A stretch of 64,000 nt of DNA from positions 3,663,531 through 3,727,530 of the forward strand of contig NZ_CP026003.1 in NCBI RefSeq assembly GCF_003086795.1. Direction: 5' to 3'. The position numbers and the translations under genes were made by a program. The notes under the pieces were generated by a model. It was given only the letters and a program-made list of their open reading frames with translations, searched no databases and had not been told where the DNA came from. Within the stretch, counting starts at the first letter, position 1, and every line of letters begins with the position of its first letter. The stretch is from Stenotrophomonas sp. SAU14A_NAIMI4_5 (GTDB lineage Bacteria; Pseudomonadota; Gammaproteobacteria; Xanthomonadales; Xanthomonadaceae). Shown one piece after another: positions 38,738 through 46,945 of the stretch.

Positions 38738-39070
38738 GTGCTCACTCCCGATCTGTTGACCGGCATTGCAGGAAGCGTCGGCCTGCTGCTCTGCGCCATT
38801 GCCGCCTGGATGCTGCACCGCCGGGTGCGTACGCGCAGCAGCGCAGCATTCGCCTGGCTGAGCAGGGCGATGTGTGTGTGGCCATTCATTGCCTCACCGG
38901 CCTTTGCGGTGGTTGTCTATTACGCCGGCAACCCACTGCCCCAGGCGTGGGCAAATGCGCTGAGGCTGGCCATCGACCAGATCATTCCCGTGCTGCTGAC
39001 CCTGGCTGCCGCCGTGTTCTTCCTGCTGGCGGTGCGGGGTATCGCGTACCGGAACTCACCCGCGCCTTGA
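38738..39070 (+). CDS. Small membrane protein, unknown function
   Basis: A 110-residue protein from GTG 38738 (MLTPDLLTGIAGSVGLLLCA) with three hydrophobic segments: about 7-26, 44-64 and 80-103. The loop after the first helix is strongly basic (HRRVRTRSS). No motif is recognised. It sits in a repeat-rich pocket between gdhA and smeP, with its own start 52 bases after a SMAG element. Confidence 0.6.
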   Translation: MLTPDLLTGIAGSVGLLLCAIAAWMLHRRVRTRSSAAFAWLSRAMCVWPFIASPAFAVVVYYAGNPLPQAWANALRLAIDQIIPVLLTLAAAVFFLLAVRGIAYRNSPAP

Positions 39071-39073
39071 ATC

Positions 39074-39192
39074 ATCCACCCATGGGGTGGCTCTACTGAC
39101 GAACCACGCCATACGTGGATAGGGTCAGAGCCCTTTCCCTGCGGGAAAGGGATCCGACCCCGGCAACGGCAGTCGAGCAAGCTCGACTCTAC
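39074..39192. repeat. Palindrome cluster downstream of smeP
   Basis: SMAG at 39074-39096 (ATCCACCC/GGGTGGCT stem), a degenerate copy at about 39101-39120, a GGGGTC-family copy at 39122-39161, and an AGTCGAGC-subtype SMAG at about 39169-39192. The head of the last (minus strand) is the TAG stop codon of smeP. Confidence 0.8.
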
Positions 39193-42100
39193 TCGCCCGG
39201 CTTGACCCGGAACCAGGCCGCGTAAAGTGCCGGCAGGAACACCAGGGTCAGCACGGTGCCGACGATCAGGCCACCCATGATCGAGATCGCCATTGAGCCG
39301 TAGAACGCGCTGCGCGACAGCGGGATCATCGCCAGCACGGCGGCGAGCGCGGTCAGCACGATCGGGCGGAAACGGCGCACCGTGGCGTCGATGATCGAAT
39401 GCCAGCGATCATGCCCGGCATCGATGTCCTGCTGGATCTGGTCGATCAGGATCACCGAGTTGCGCATGATCATGCCGGCCAGCGCGATGGTGCCCAGCAG
39501 CGCCACGAAGCCGAACGGCGCGCGGAACAGCAGCAGGAACAGGGTGGCACCGATGATGCCCAGCGGTGCGGTCACCAGCACCATCGCCGCCCGCGAGAAG
39601 CTGCGCAGCTGCAGCATCAGCAGGGTCGCCACCACGATCAGGAACAGCGGCATGCCGGCCTTGATCGAATCCTGGCCACGCGCCGAATCCTCCACCGTGC
39701 CGCCGGTTTCCAGCAGGTAGCCGCTGGGCAGCTGCGCACGGATGCCGTCCAGCGTCGGCAGGATCTGCTGCACCACGTCCAGCGGCTGCATGCCATCGCC
39801 GATATCGGCGCGCACGGTCACCGTCGGCAGGCGGTTGCGGTGCCAGATGATGCCGTCCTCGAAGCCATACTCCATCGTCGCCACCTGCGACAGCGTGATG
39901 CTGCCACCGTTGGCGGTGGGCATGGCCAGGCTGGACAGCAGCTCCAGCTGGTCACGCTCGTCGGCCGGGCCGCGCAGCAGCATCTCGATCTGGCGGTTGC
40001 CTTCGCGGTACACGCTCACCGACTGCCCGGCCAGCGAACTGGCCAGGAACTGGCTGACCTGCGCACTGCTGACGCCCAGCGCGCGCGCACGTTCCTGGTC
40101 GATCACCAGGCGCACCACCTTGCTCGGCTCGCTCCAGTCCAGGTTGACGTTGATGACGTGCGGGTTCTCGCGCACCTTGGCCTCGACCTGGCGCGCGATG
40201 GCCTGCACCTGCTCGATGTGCTCGCCGGACACGCGCATCTGCACCGGGTAGCCCACCGGCGGGCCGTTTTCCAGGCGGGTCACGCGCATCTGCACGTCCG
40301 GGAACTGCGGGATCACGTCCTTCATCAGCCAGTTGCGCACGGTTTCGCGGGCGTGGGTGTCCTTGGCCAGCACCACGAACTGGGCGAAGTTGGTCGCCGG
40401 CAGCTGCTGGTCCAGCGGCAGGTAGAAGCGCGGCGAACCGGTGCCCACGTAGGACACGTAGTTGGCGATGCCCTCGCGGCCGTGCAGCAGCTTTTCCAGC
40501 TTCTCGGCCTGGGCCTGGGTCGAGCGCAGCGATGCACCTTCGGCCAGTTCGATGTCGACCATCAGTTCCGGCCGGGTCGAATCGGGGAAGAACTGCTGCG
40601 GCACGAAGCGGAACATCATCAGCGAGAACACGAACAGACCGATGGTCGCGGCGATCACCCACCAGCGGCGGCGCAGGCAGGCGTCGAGGAAACCACGGAA
40701 GCGGCGGTAGAACGGCCGCTGGTAGGGATCGTGGTCATGGCCGTGCTGCGCCGGGGCGATCAGGTTGGCCAGCGCCGGGAAGCGGTCGGCCCACTGCCGG
40801 CGCCGGGCCAGCCAGCGCGCGGACAGGCTGCCCGGCTTCGGCGGCTGCGGATTGAACAGGTCCGGCAGCATCTTGTCGCCCAGGTACGGGATGAACAGCA
40901 CCGCCGCGATCCACGACACCACCAGCGCGATGGTCACCACCTGGAACAGCGAACGGGTGTACTCACCGGTGCTCGACGCAGCGGTGGCGATCGGCAGGAA
41001 GCCGGCCGCGGTGATCAGCGTACCGGTCAGCATCGGGAACGCGGTCGATTCCCAGGCGAAGCTGGCCGCGCGCAGGCGGTCGTAGCCCTGCTCCATCTTG
41101 GTGGCCATCATCTCCACCGCGATGATCGCATCGTCCACCAGCAGTCCCAGCGCCAGCACCAGCGCGCCCAGCGAAATCTTGTGCAGGCCGATGCCGAAGT
41201 AGTGCATGACGAAGAAGGTCATCGCCAGCACCAGCGGAATGGTCACGCCCACCACCAGGCCGGTACGCAGGCCCAGCGAGAAGAAGCTGACCAGCAGCAC
41301 GATCACTACCGCTTCGGTCAGCACCTGCACGAACTCGCCGACGGATTCATCCACCGCCTGCGGCTGGTCGGAGACCTTGCGCAGCTGCATGCCGGTCGGC
41401 AGGGTCTTCTGCAGGCGCTCGAACTCCGCATCCAGGTTCGCACCCAGCTTGAGGATGTCGCCGCCGTCCTTCATGGCCACGGCCAGGCCGATGGCCTCTT
41501 CGCCCATGAAGCGCATCTTCGGCGAGGCCGGATCGGCGAAGCCGCGCTTGACCTCGGCGATGTCGCCCAGGTGCACGGTGCGCTCACCGGCACGCACCGG
41601 GAACTGACGGATCGCCTCGATGCTGTCGAACTGGCCGGTCACGCGCAGCTGCACGCGGTCGGTCGGCGTTTCAAAGAAACTGGTACCGGCAATCGCGTTC
41701 TGGTCGGCCAATGCCTGCTGCACCTGCTGCATCGACAGGCCCAACGTGGCCAGGCGGGTGTTGGACAGCTCGATCCATACCTTCTCGTCCTGCAGGCCGA
41801 CCAGGTCGATCTTGCCGACGTCAGGCACGCGCTGCAGTTCCAGCTGGATGCGGTCGGCGTAGTCACGCATCACCGCATAGTCGAAGCCCTTGCCGGTGAG
41901 CGCGTAGATGTTGCCGTAGGTATCGCCGAACTCATCGTTGTAGAACGGGCCGACGATCTCGCGCGGCAACGTGGCGCGGATGTCGCCCACGCGCTTGCGC
42001 ACCTGGTACCACAGGTCCGGAATCTGCTTGGAACGCAGGCTGTCGCGGGCCATGAAGATCACCTGCGATTCGCCCGGGCGCGAGTACGAGCGGATGAACT

Positions 42101-42341
42101 CGTATTCGCCGGTGTTCATCAGCGCCTTCTCGATCGGCTCTGTCACCTGCCGCGAGACCTGCTCGGCGGTGGCGCCGGGCCACTGCGTACGGATCACCAT
42201 CGCCTTGAAGGTGAACGGTGGATCCTCGGACTGGCCGAGGTGCTTGTACGACCACGCGCCGATCACTGCGAAGGCGAGCATGGCGAACAGCACCAGCGGA
42301 CGATTGGCCAGCGCCCACTCGGAAAGATTGAAGCGGCGCAC
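39189..42341 (-). CDS. smeP: RND efflux pump inner-membrane transporter (SmeP)
   Basis: Proton-driven multidrug transporter of 1050 residues with two six-helix bundles and large periplasmic loops. The start is a GTG (MRRFNLSEWALANRPLVLFA) four bases after the smeO stop. The TM4 proton-relay pair is in LALGLLVDDAIIAVEMMATK (about 402-421, Asp-Asp). Porter-loop parts include TQWPGATAEQVSRQVTEPIE and NVNLDWSEPSKVVRLVIDQE. S. maltophilia has a described five-gene cluster tetR-smeO-smeP-pcm-tolC with this order, which gives the name. Its TAG stop lies in a SMAG head. Confidence 0.93.
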   Translation of the reverse strand: MRRFNLSEWALANRPLVLFAMLAFAVIGAWSYKHLGQSEDPPFTFKAMVIRTQWPGATAEQVSRQVTEPIEKALMNTGEYEFIRSYSRPGESQVIFMARDSLRSKQIPDLWYQVRKRVGDIRATLPREIVGPFYNDEFGDTYGNIYALTGKGFDYAVMRDYADRIQLELQRVPDVGKIDLVGLQDEKVWIELSNTRLATLGLSMQQVQQALADQNAIAGTSFFETPTDRVQLRVTGQFDSIEAIRQFPVRAGERTVHLGDIAEVKRGFADPASPKMRFMGEEAIGLAVAMKDGGDILKLGANLDAEFERLQKTLPTGMQLRKVSDQPQAVDESVGEFVQVLTEAVVIVLLVSFFSLGLRTGLVVGVTIPLVLAMTFFVMHYFGIGLHKISLGALVLALGLLVDDAIIAVEMMATKMEQGYDRLRAASFAWESTAFPMLTGTLITAAGFLPIATAASSTGEYTRSLFQVVTIALVVSWIAAVLFIPYLGDKMLPDLFNPQPPKPGSLSARWLARRRQWADRFPALANLIAPAQHGHDHDPYQRPFYRRFRGFLDACLRRRWWVIAATIGLFVFSLMMFRFVPQQFFPDSTRPELMVDIELAEGASLRSTQAQAEKLEKLLHGREGIANYVSYVGTGSPRFYLPLDQQLPATNFAQFVVLAKDTHARETVRNWLMKDVIPQFPDVQMRVTRLENGPPVGYPVQMRVSGEHIEQVQAIARQVEAKVRENPHVINVNLDWSEPSKVVRLVIDQERARALGVSSAQVSQFLASSLAGQSVSVYREGNRQIEMLLRGPADERDQLELLSSLAMPTANGGSITLSQVATMEYGFEDGIIWHRNRLPTVTVRADIGDGMQPLDVVQQILPTLDGIRAQLPSGYLLETGGTVEDSARGQDSIKAGMPLFLIVVATLLMLQLRSFSRAAMVLVTAPLGIIGATLFLLLFRAPFGFVALLGTIALAGMIMRNSVILIDQIQQDIDAGHDRWHSIIDATVRRFRPIVLTALAAVLAMIPLSRSAFYGSMAISIMGGLIVGTVLTLVFLPALYAAWFRVKPGE

Positions 42342-42345
42342 CGGC

Positions 42346-43476
42346 TTACTCCTTGGCCTTCGGCGCGGCGGCCGGCGTGGCCGGCTTCAGCACCGGGCGG
42401 TTCTGCCGGTCCACGGCGGTCACCGGCTGGCCGGCGCGCAGCAGGTGGCCACCCGCGGCCACCACCCAATCACCGGCAGCGACGCCGGACAGCACCGGCA
42501 CGCTGTCGCTGCCATAGGCACCGGTGGTGACGGCCACGTCCTTCAGCGTGCTGTTGGCCGGATCCACCACCCAGACACTGGATGCCCCGTTGGCACCGCG
42601 CTGCAGCGCAGCCAGCGGCAGCTGCAGGGTGCCGGTGCGACCGGCGCTGCTGAACACCCGCGCGCTCTGGCCCAGCTCGACATCGGCCAGTGCTTCGGCA
42701 GCCAGGCTGACGCGGGTGGCATAGGTGCGCGCCTGCGGATCGGCCGCAGCCGCGATCTCGCGGATCGTGCCCGGCAGGCGCTGGCCCGGTCGGTTCCACA
42801 GTTCCACCTGCACCGGCTGGCCCACCGTGTAGTCGCGGAAGGTCGCTTCGGGCAGGTCGATCAGCACTTCGCGGGCGCCATCGGCGGCCAGGTTGAAGAT
42901 GGTCTGGCCGGCCGACACCACCTGCCCGGCCTCGGCCTCGCGGCTGGCGATCACGCCATCGGCCGGCGCGCGCAGCTGGGCATAGCCCGCCTGGTTGCGC
43001 AGCACGTCGAGGTTGGCGCGGGCCGCGTTGGCCTGGCCCTGTGCGGCCTTGAAGGCGGCACTCTGCTGGTCCAGCTGCGAACGGCTGACCAGCTGCTGGT
43101 CGGCCAGCACCTGGTAGCGCTTGAGATCATCGCGGGTACGCGCCAGGTCGGCTTCGGCCGCCGCCAGCTGTGCCTGCGAAGCGCGCGCCTGCAGGGCGAA
43201 GTCGGCCACGTCCAGCTCGGCCAGCACGTCGCCCTTCTTCACCCGCTGGCCGGCATCGACGTGGCGCTTGACCAGGTTGCCGCCCACGCGGAACGACAGC
43301 GGACTTTCCTGGCGGGCCCGGATGGTGCCCGGGAACGACGCCGCACCCTGCCCGGCCTGCTCGCCCGGATGCACCACCAGCACCGGCACCGCGGCCTGCG
43401 GCGCCTGCTCCGGCCCCGAACAGGCGGCCAGCGCCACCACCCACACCCAACTGCCCAGCCAGCGCACGCTCTTCAT
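42346..43476 (-). CDS. smeO: RND periplasmic adaptor protein (SmeO)
   Basis: Membrane-fusion protein of 376 residues linking SmeP to TolC. The lipoprotein-type signal (WVVALAACSGPEQAPQ, Cys about 20) suggests anchoring in the inner membrane. The lipoyl/barrel-sandwich part has VGGNLVKRHVDAGQRVKKGD, followed by a coiled-coil hairpin (about 95-165) and the beta-barrel region with GQTIFNLAADGAREVLIDLP. It is adjacent to smeP with a four-base gap. It is divergent from tetR across a 121-base region that holds operator-like repeats. Confidence 0.93.
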   Translation of the reverse strand: MKSVRWLGSWVWVVALAACSGPEQAPQAAVPVLVVHPGEQAGQGAASFPGTIRARQESPLSFRVGGNLVKRHVDAGQRVKKGDVLAELDVADFALQARASQAQLAAAEADLARTRDDLKRYQVLADQQLVSRSQLDQQSAAFKAAQGQANAARANLDVLRNQAGYAQLRAPADGVIASREAEAGQVVSAGQTIFNLAADGAREVLIDLPEATFRDYTVGQPVQVELWNRPGQRLPGTIREIAAAADPQARTYATRVSLAAEALADVELGQSARVFSSAGRTGTLQLPLAALQRGANGASSVWVVDPANSTLKDVAVTTGAYGSDSVPVLSGVAAGDWVVAAGGHLLRAGQPVTAVDRQNRPVLKPATPAAAPKAKE

Positions 43477-43540
43477 CGGTCAACGTCCTGAAAACACAGG
43501 GTTCAAACGCGGGGGAGCCGGCACGAGGGCCAACCCCAAT

Positions 43541-43590
43541 TTAGTAAACTGGCCGGTATAGTATAAATATCGAACCGGTTGGTCTAGTAT
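43541..43590. promoter_or_regulatory. smeO/tetR divergent promoter with operator-like repeats
   Basis: AT-rich stretch with three TAGTA units and TATAAA at 43563-43568. ACTGGCCGGT (about 43548-43557) and AACCGGTTGGT (about 43573-43583) form an imperfect inverted repeat, matching at seven of ten positions. Placement between a TetR gene and its divergent target fits TetR binding. Confidence 0.5.
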
Positions 43591-43597
43591 TACGGGA

Positions 43598-44275
43598 ATG
43601 AGTTCTCCCACTTCCCGCAAAGCATCGGCCAAGCCTGCTGCCAAGGCCGCCGGTCCCGGGCGTCCGAAGGACCTCGGCAAGCGCGCGGCGATCCTCGAAG
43701 CGGCCAAGACCCTGTTCGTCGAACAGGGCTATACCGGCGTGAGCATGGACAGCATCGCCGCCCAGGCGGGCGTATCGAAGCTGACCGTTTACAGCCATTT
43801 CGGCGATAAAGAAACGCTTTTCACCGAAGCTGTGCAGTCCAAGTGCATGGAGATGCTGCCGGACGCGCTGTTCGTGGCCGATGCCGAAGGCCCGCTGCGC
43901 GACCAGCTGCTGGGCATCGGCCAGGCCTTCTTCGAGATGATCACCTCCGATGCGGCGATCTCGGTGCAGCGGGTGATGATGGCCCCGGAGACCGATGAAC
44001 GCCTGCGCGAACTGTTCTGGCAGGCCGGCCCGGAGCGCACCTGCGAGGCGCTGGCCGATTTCCTGCGCTCGCGCACCGCGCGCGGCGAGCTGGAGATCAG
44101 CGATTTCCGCCTGGCCGGCCAGCAGTTCCTGACCCTCATCAAGGGCGAGGTGCATATGAACCGGATGTGCGGCATGCCGCTGTCACCGGGACAGTGCGAT
44201 GCTTCCAGCCACGTGCCCGACAGCGTCGATTTCTTCCTGCGCGCCTATGCGCCGCGAGGGTCTGGAACCGCCTGA
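43598..44275 (+). CDS. TetR-family repressor of the smeOP efflux cluster
   Basis: A 225-residue regulator. The N-terminus is basic and low-complexity (SRKASAKPAAKAAGPGRPKD). The TetR DNA-binding domain spans about 25-72, with the helix-turn-helix MDSIAAQAGVSKLTVYSHFG followed by DKETLF. The C-terminal ligand-binding part is helical. It is divergent from smeO. In S. maltophilia the tetR of this cluster is reported to repress smeOP; here that rests on synteny. Confidence 0.92.
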   Translation: MSSPTSRKASAKPAAKAAGPGRPKDLGKRAAILEAAKTLFVEQGYTGVSMDSIAAQAGVSKLTVYSHFGDKETLFTEAVQSKCMEMLPDALFVADAEGPLRDQLLGIGQAFFEMITSDAAISVQRVMMAPETDERLRELFWQAGPERTCEALADFLRSRTARGELEISDFRLAGQQFLTLIKGEVHMNRMCGMPLSPGQCDASSHVPDSVDFFLRAYAPRGSGTA

Positions 44276-44305
44276 AGCACCAAACTGAACGAACCGGAGG
44301 TCGCG

Positions 44306-44425
44306 ATGACTTCCGGCACTGCGACCCCGGCCGCCCGAAAGCTGATGCTCTGGGCGCGCCGCCGGCCTCCGGCACCGGTAAAATGGCCGGCCCACTGCGC
44401 TGGATTTGAACCTCATGACGATTGA
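44306..44425 (+). CDS. Small ORF ahead of pcm
   Basis: A 39-codon ORF (MTSGTATPAARKLMLWARRR...) with a strong GGAGG six bases before its ATG; it ends 11 bases inside pcm. No similarity is recognised. A TAAAAT box lies within it at 44379-44384, so transcripts for pcm may start inside it. It could couple translation to pcm or be chance. Confidence 0.3.
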   Translation: MTSGTATPAARKLMLWARRRPPAPVKWPAHCAGFEPHDD

Positions 44426-45062
44426 TTACGCCCACGCCCGCGAACTGATGGTGGAACAGCAGATCCGTCCCTGGGACGTGCTGGACATCAAGGTGCTCGA
44501 CGTGCTCGCCCGCCTGCCGCGCGAGGCCTTTGTCGCTGACGCGCACCGGGCGCTGGCCTATGCCGACGTCGAACTGCCGATCGGTAACGGCCAGAAGATG
44601 ATGAAGCCGGTCATCGAGGGCCGTACCCTGCAGGCGCTGGATCTGCAGCCGGGTGACGAAGTGCTGGAAATCGGCACCGGCAGCGGCTTCCTGGCAGCCT
44701 GCATCGGCGCGCTGGCGCGCGACGTGCTGAGCCTGGAAATCGACCCGGAGCTGGCCGCTGCTGCACGCGCCCGCCTGGATGCTTCGGGCCTGGGCACCAA
44801 CGTCCGCGTCGAAGTGGCCGATGCCCTGACCTGGCAGACCGAGCGCCGTTTTGACGTGATCTGTGTCACTGGCGCGGTCGACGTGGTGCCGTCACAGTTC
44901 GCCTCGTGGCTGCGTCCGGGTGGTCGCCTGTTCGTGATCCACGGCCGCTCGCCGGCGATGGAAGCCCTTCTGGTCAAGGCCGACGGCAGCACCGAATCGC
45001 TGTTCGAAACCGATATCGATTACCTGCGCGGTGCCGCCCCGGCACCCCAGTTCCACCTCTGA
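44415..45062 (+). CDS. pcm: Protein-L-isoaspartate O-methyltransferase family protein
   Basis: A SAM methyltransferase of the PCMT family (215 residues from MTIDYAHARELMVEQQIRP). Motif I is VLEIGTGSGFLAACIGAL (about 80-97), followed by SLEIDPELAAAARARLD. The N-terminal part has ARLPREAFVADAHRALAYAD and LPIGNGQKMMKP in place of the classic PIGxGQTISQP, so repair activity on isoaspartate is not assured. It is upstream of tolC with a 16-base gap and belongs to the described tetR-smeO-smeP-pcm-tolC cluster. Confidence 0.88.
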   Translation: MTIDYAHARELMVEQQIRPWDVLDIKVLDVLARLPREAFVADAHRALAYADVELPIGNGQKMMKPVIEGRTLQALDLQPGDEVLEIGTGSGFLAACIGALARDVLSLEIDPELAAAARARLDASGLGTNVRVEVADALTWQTERRFDVICVTGAVDVVPSQFASWLRPGGRLFVIHGRSPAMEALLVKADGSTESLFETDIDYLRGAAPAPQFHL

Positions 45063-45078
45063 GTCCAAGGAAGCCGCA

Positions 45079-46437
45079 ATGATCCGCCGATCCCTCGCTG
45101 TTGCGCTGGCCACTGCCCTGCTGCCGTTGTCCGCCCATGCCGCCGACCTGCTGCAGGTCTACGAAATGGCACGCAATGGCGATCCGCAACTGTCGGCCGC
45201 CGAATCGACCCGGCTGTACGACAAGGAAGGCGCCGTGCAGGCGCGTGCCGCGCTGCTGCCGCAGATCAACGGCACCGCCTCGTTGAACCGCACGCGCACC
45301 GAAGCCGATGCCGATGCCAACTCCGGCACCGTCACCAGCAAGCGCCGCAACTACACGATCGACGGCAGCCAGACGCTGTTCAACTGGACGCAGATCAACA
45401 ACCTGCGCTCGCAGCGTGAGCTGAGCAAGGCGGCGGATTTCACCCTCGATTCGGCCAACGACAGCCTGATCGTGCGCAGCTCGGCGGCCTACTTCAACGT
45501 GCTGGTGGCGATCGAATCGCTGAACGCCGCACAGACCAATGAAGCGGCCGCGAAGAAGCAGTTCGACTTCGCCGACAAGCGCCTGGAAGTGGGCCTGGCG
45601 CCGATCACCGACGTGCACGAAGCGCGTGCCCAGTACGACCAGGCACGCGCCAACACCATCGTTGCGCAGAACACCCTGGCCGATAACTACCAGGCCCTGA
45701 CCGAACTGACCGGCCAGCCGGTGATGAACCTGAAGGGCCTGCCGGCCGACTTCCGTCCGGAAGTGCCGGCCAACCGCGGCAACATCAGCGAACTGGTGCA
45801 GCAAGCGACCAGCCAGAACCCGGCGCTGAAGGCGCAGGAACTGAAGGTCAGCGCGGCGGAAGCCGGTGTGCAGGCTGCACGTGGCGGCCACTACCCGACC
45901 CTGTCGCTGGGCGGCAGCTGGGGCAAGAGCGCGACCTGGGGCGACAGCGTCGGTTCCGGTTCGCTGTCCCCCGATGCGCGCACCAACAGCATCGGCCTGA
46001 CCCTGAGCGTGCCGATCTTCTCCGGCGGTGCCACCCAGTCCGGCGTGCGCCAGGCGCTGGCCCAGCGTGACATCGCCCAGGACGGCTACGAGCAGCAGAA
46101 GCGTGCCCTGGACCGCAACACCCGCAATGCCTACCAGACCCTGGTGCAGGGCATCAGCGAAGTGGAAGCCCGCCGCCTGGCGGTGGTCTCGGCGCAGAGC
46201 GCGTATGACGCGTCGCAGGTCGGCCTGGAAGTGGGTACCCGCACGGTGCTGGACGTGATCCAGAACCAGCGCATCCTGTTCTCGGCGCAGCTGGACTACG
46301 CCAACGCCCGCTACACCTTCCTGCAGAACCGCCTGCTGCTGAGCCAGTCGCTGGGTGCGCTGGACGTGGCCGAACTGCAGGACATCAACCGCCTGCTGAC
46401 CCAGGATGCCGGCAACCCGGCCACGACCACGAACTGA
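45079..46437 (+). CDS. tolC: Outer-membrane efflux protein TolC
   Basis: Trimeric outer-membrane channel of 452 residues from MIRRSLAVALATALLPLSAH, signal peptide ending near AHAADLL. Two OEP repeats are visible: first half with LLQVYEMARNGDPQLSAAES and YTIDGSQTLFNWTQINNLRS, second half with GVQAARGGHYPTLSLGGSWG and SVPIFSGGATQSGVRQALAQ. AAGGAA lies upstream of ATG. It serves the SmeOP pump and probably others, as TolC usually does. A strong terminator follows. Confidence 0.95.
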   Translation: MIRRSLAVALATALLPLSAHAADLLQVYEMARNGDPQLSAAESTRLYDKEGAVQARAALLPQINGTASLNRTRTEADADANSGTVTSKRRNYTIDGSQTLFNWTQINNLRSQRELSKAADFTLDSANDSLIVRSSAAYFNVLVAIESLNAAQTNEAAAKKQFDFADKRLEVGLAPITDVHEARAQYDQARANTIVAQNTLADNYQALTELTGQPVMNLKGLPADFRPEVPANRGNISELVQQATSQNPALKAQELKVSAAEAGVQAARGGHYPTLSLGGSWGKSATWGDSVGSGSLSPDARTNSIGLTLSVPIFSGGATQSGVRQALAQRDIAQDGYEQQKRALDRNTRNAYQTLVQGISEVEARRLAVVSAQSAYDASQVGLEVGTRTVLDVIQNQRILFSAQLDYANARYTFLQNRLLLSQSLGALDVAELQDINRLLTQDAGNPATTTN

Positions 46438-46463
46438 GTCGTCGCCTGCCGGTAGAACGAAGA

Positions 46464-46488
46464 AGCCACCCGCAAGGGTGGCTTTTTT
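46464..46488 (+). terminator. Intrinsic terminator of pcm-tolC
   Basis: Stem AGCCACCC/GGGTGGCT with a GCAA tetraloop and six T, 26 bases after the tolC stop. Confidence 0.92.
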
Positions 46489-46513
46489 GTGGGTGCGGGT
46501 CGCGAGGGGGAGC

Positions 46514-46860
46514 ATCCACGCATGGCGTGGATCTACCGGATGCGTGTGCATCCACGCGTGGCGTGGATCTACCGGGTGCGCGTGCATCCACGCGTGGCGT
46601 GGATCTACCGGGTGCGTGTGCATCCACGCGTGGCGTGGATCTACCGGGTGCGGGTGCATCCACGCGTGGCGTGGATCTACCGGGTGCGCGTGCATCCACG
46701 CGTGGCGTGGATCTACCGGGTGCGTGTGCATCCACGCGTGGCGTGGATCTACCGGGTGCGTGTGCATCCACGCGTGGCGTGGATCTACCGGATGCGGGTG
46801 CATCCACGCGTGGCGTGGATCTACCGGGTGCGCGTGCATCCACGCGTGGCGTGGATCTAC
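46514..46860 (-). repeat. Exact tandem array of ten SMAG palindromes, period 36 bp
   Basis: Ten 23-base copies (stem ATCCACGC..GCGTGGAT, head CTAC on the plus strand) repeat with an exact 36-base period from 46514 to 46860, all in one orientation. The 13-base linkers vary only at a few sites (C-GGGTGCGTGTGC, GCGCGTGC, GCGGGTGC and GGATG forms). Because 36 is a multiple of three, long spurious ORFs cross the array in several frames. Confidence 0.9.
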
Positions 46861-46899
46861 GGGTGCGTGTTTTTTGCGCATGGCATGGATCCAGAGGCA

Positions 46900-46922
46900 G
46901 TAGAGCCACGCCATGCGTGGCT
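46900..46922 (+). repeat. SMAG palindrome opposite to the array
   Basis: GTAG head then AGCCACGC-CAT-GCGTGGCT, oriented against the ten-copy array and 24 bases before the 3' end of the permease gene. The gap 46438-46945 holds only the tolC terminator and these repeats. Confidence 0.8.
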
Positions 46923-46945
46923 GCCGTGCGCGGTCACGGGCCACG

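Noticed and set aside
46514..46860. CRISPR-like array (36-base period, 10 units)
   Set aside because: The repeat is palindromic and the intervening 13 bases barely vary, so there are no spacers. It matches SMAG palindromes, and no cas gene is present.
46489..46903. Long open frames with repeats such as VDPRHAWM or HPRVAWIY on both strands
   Set aside because: They come from the 36-base repeat lacking stops because 36 is divisible by three. They are not a repeat protein.
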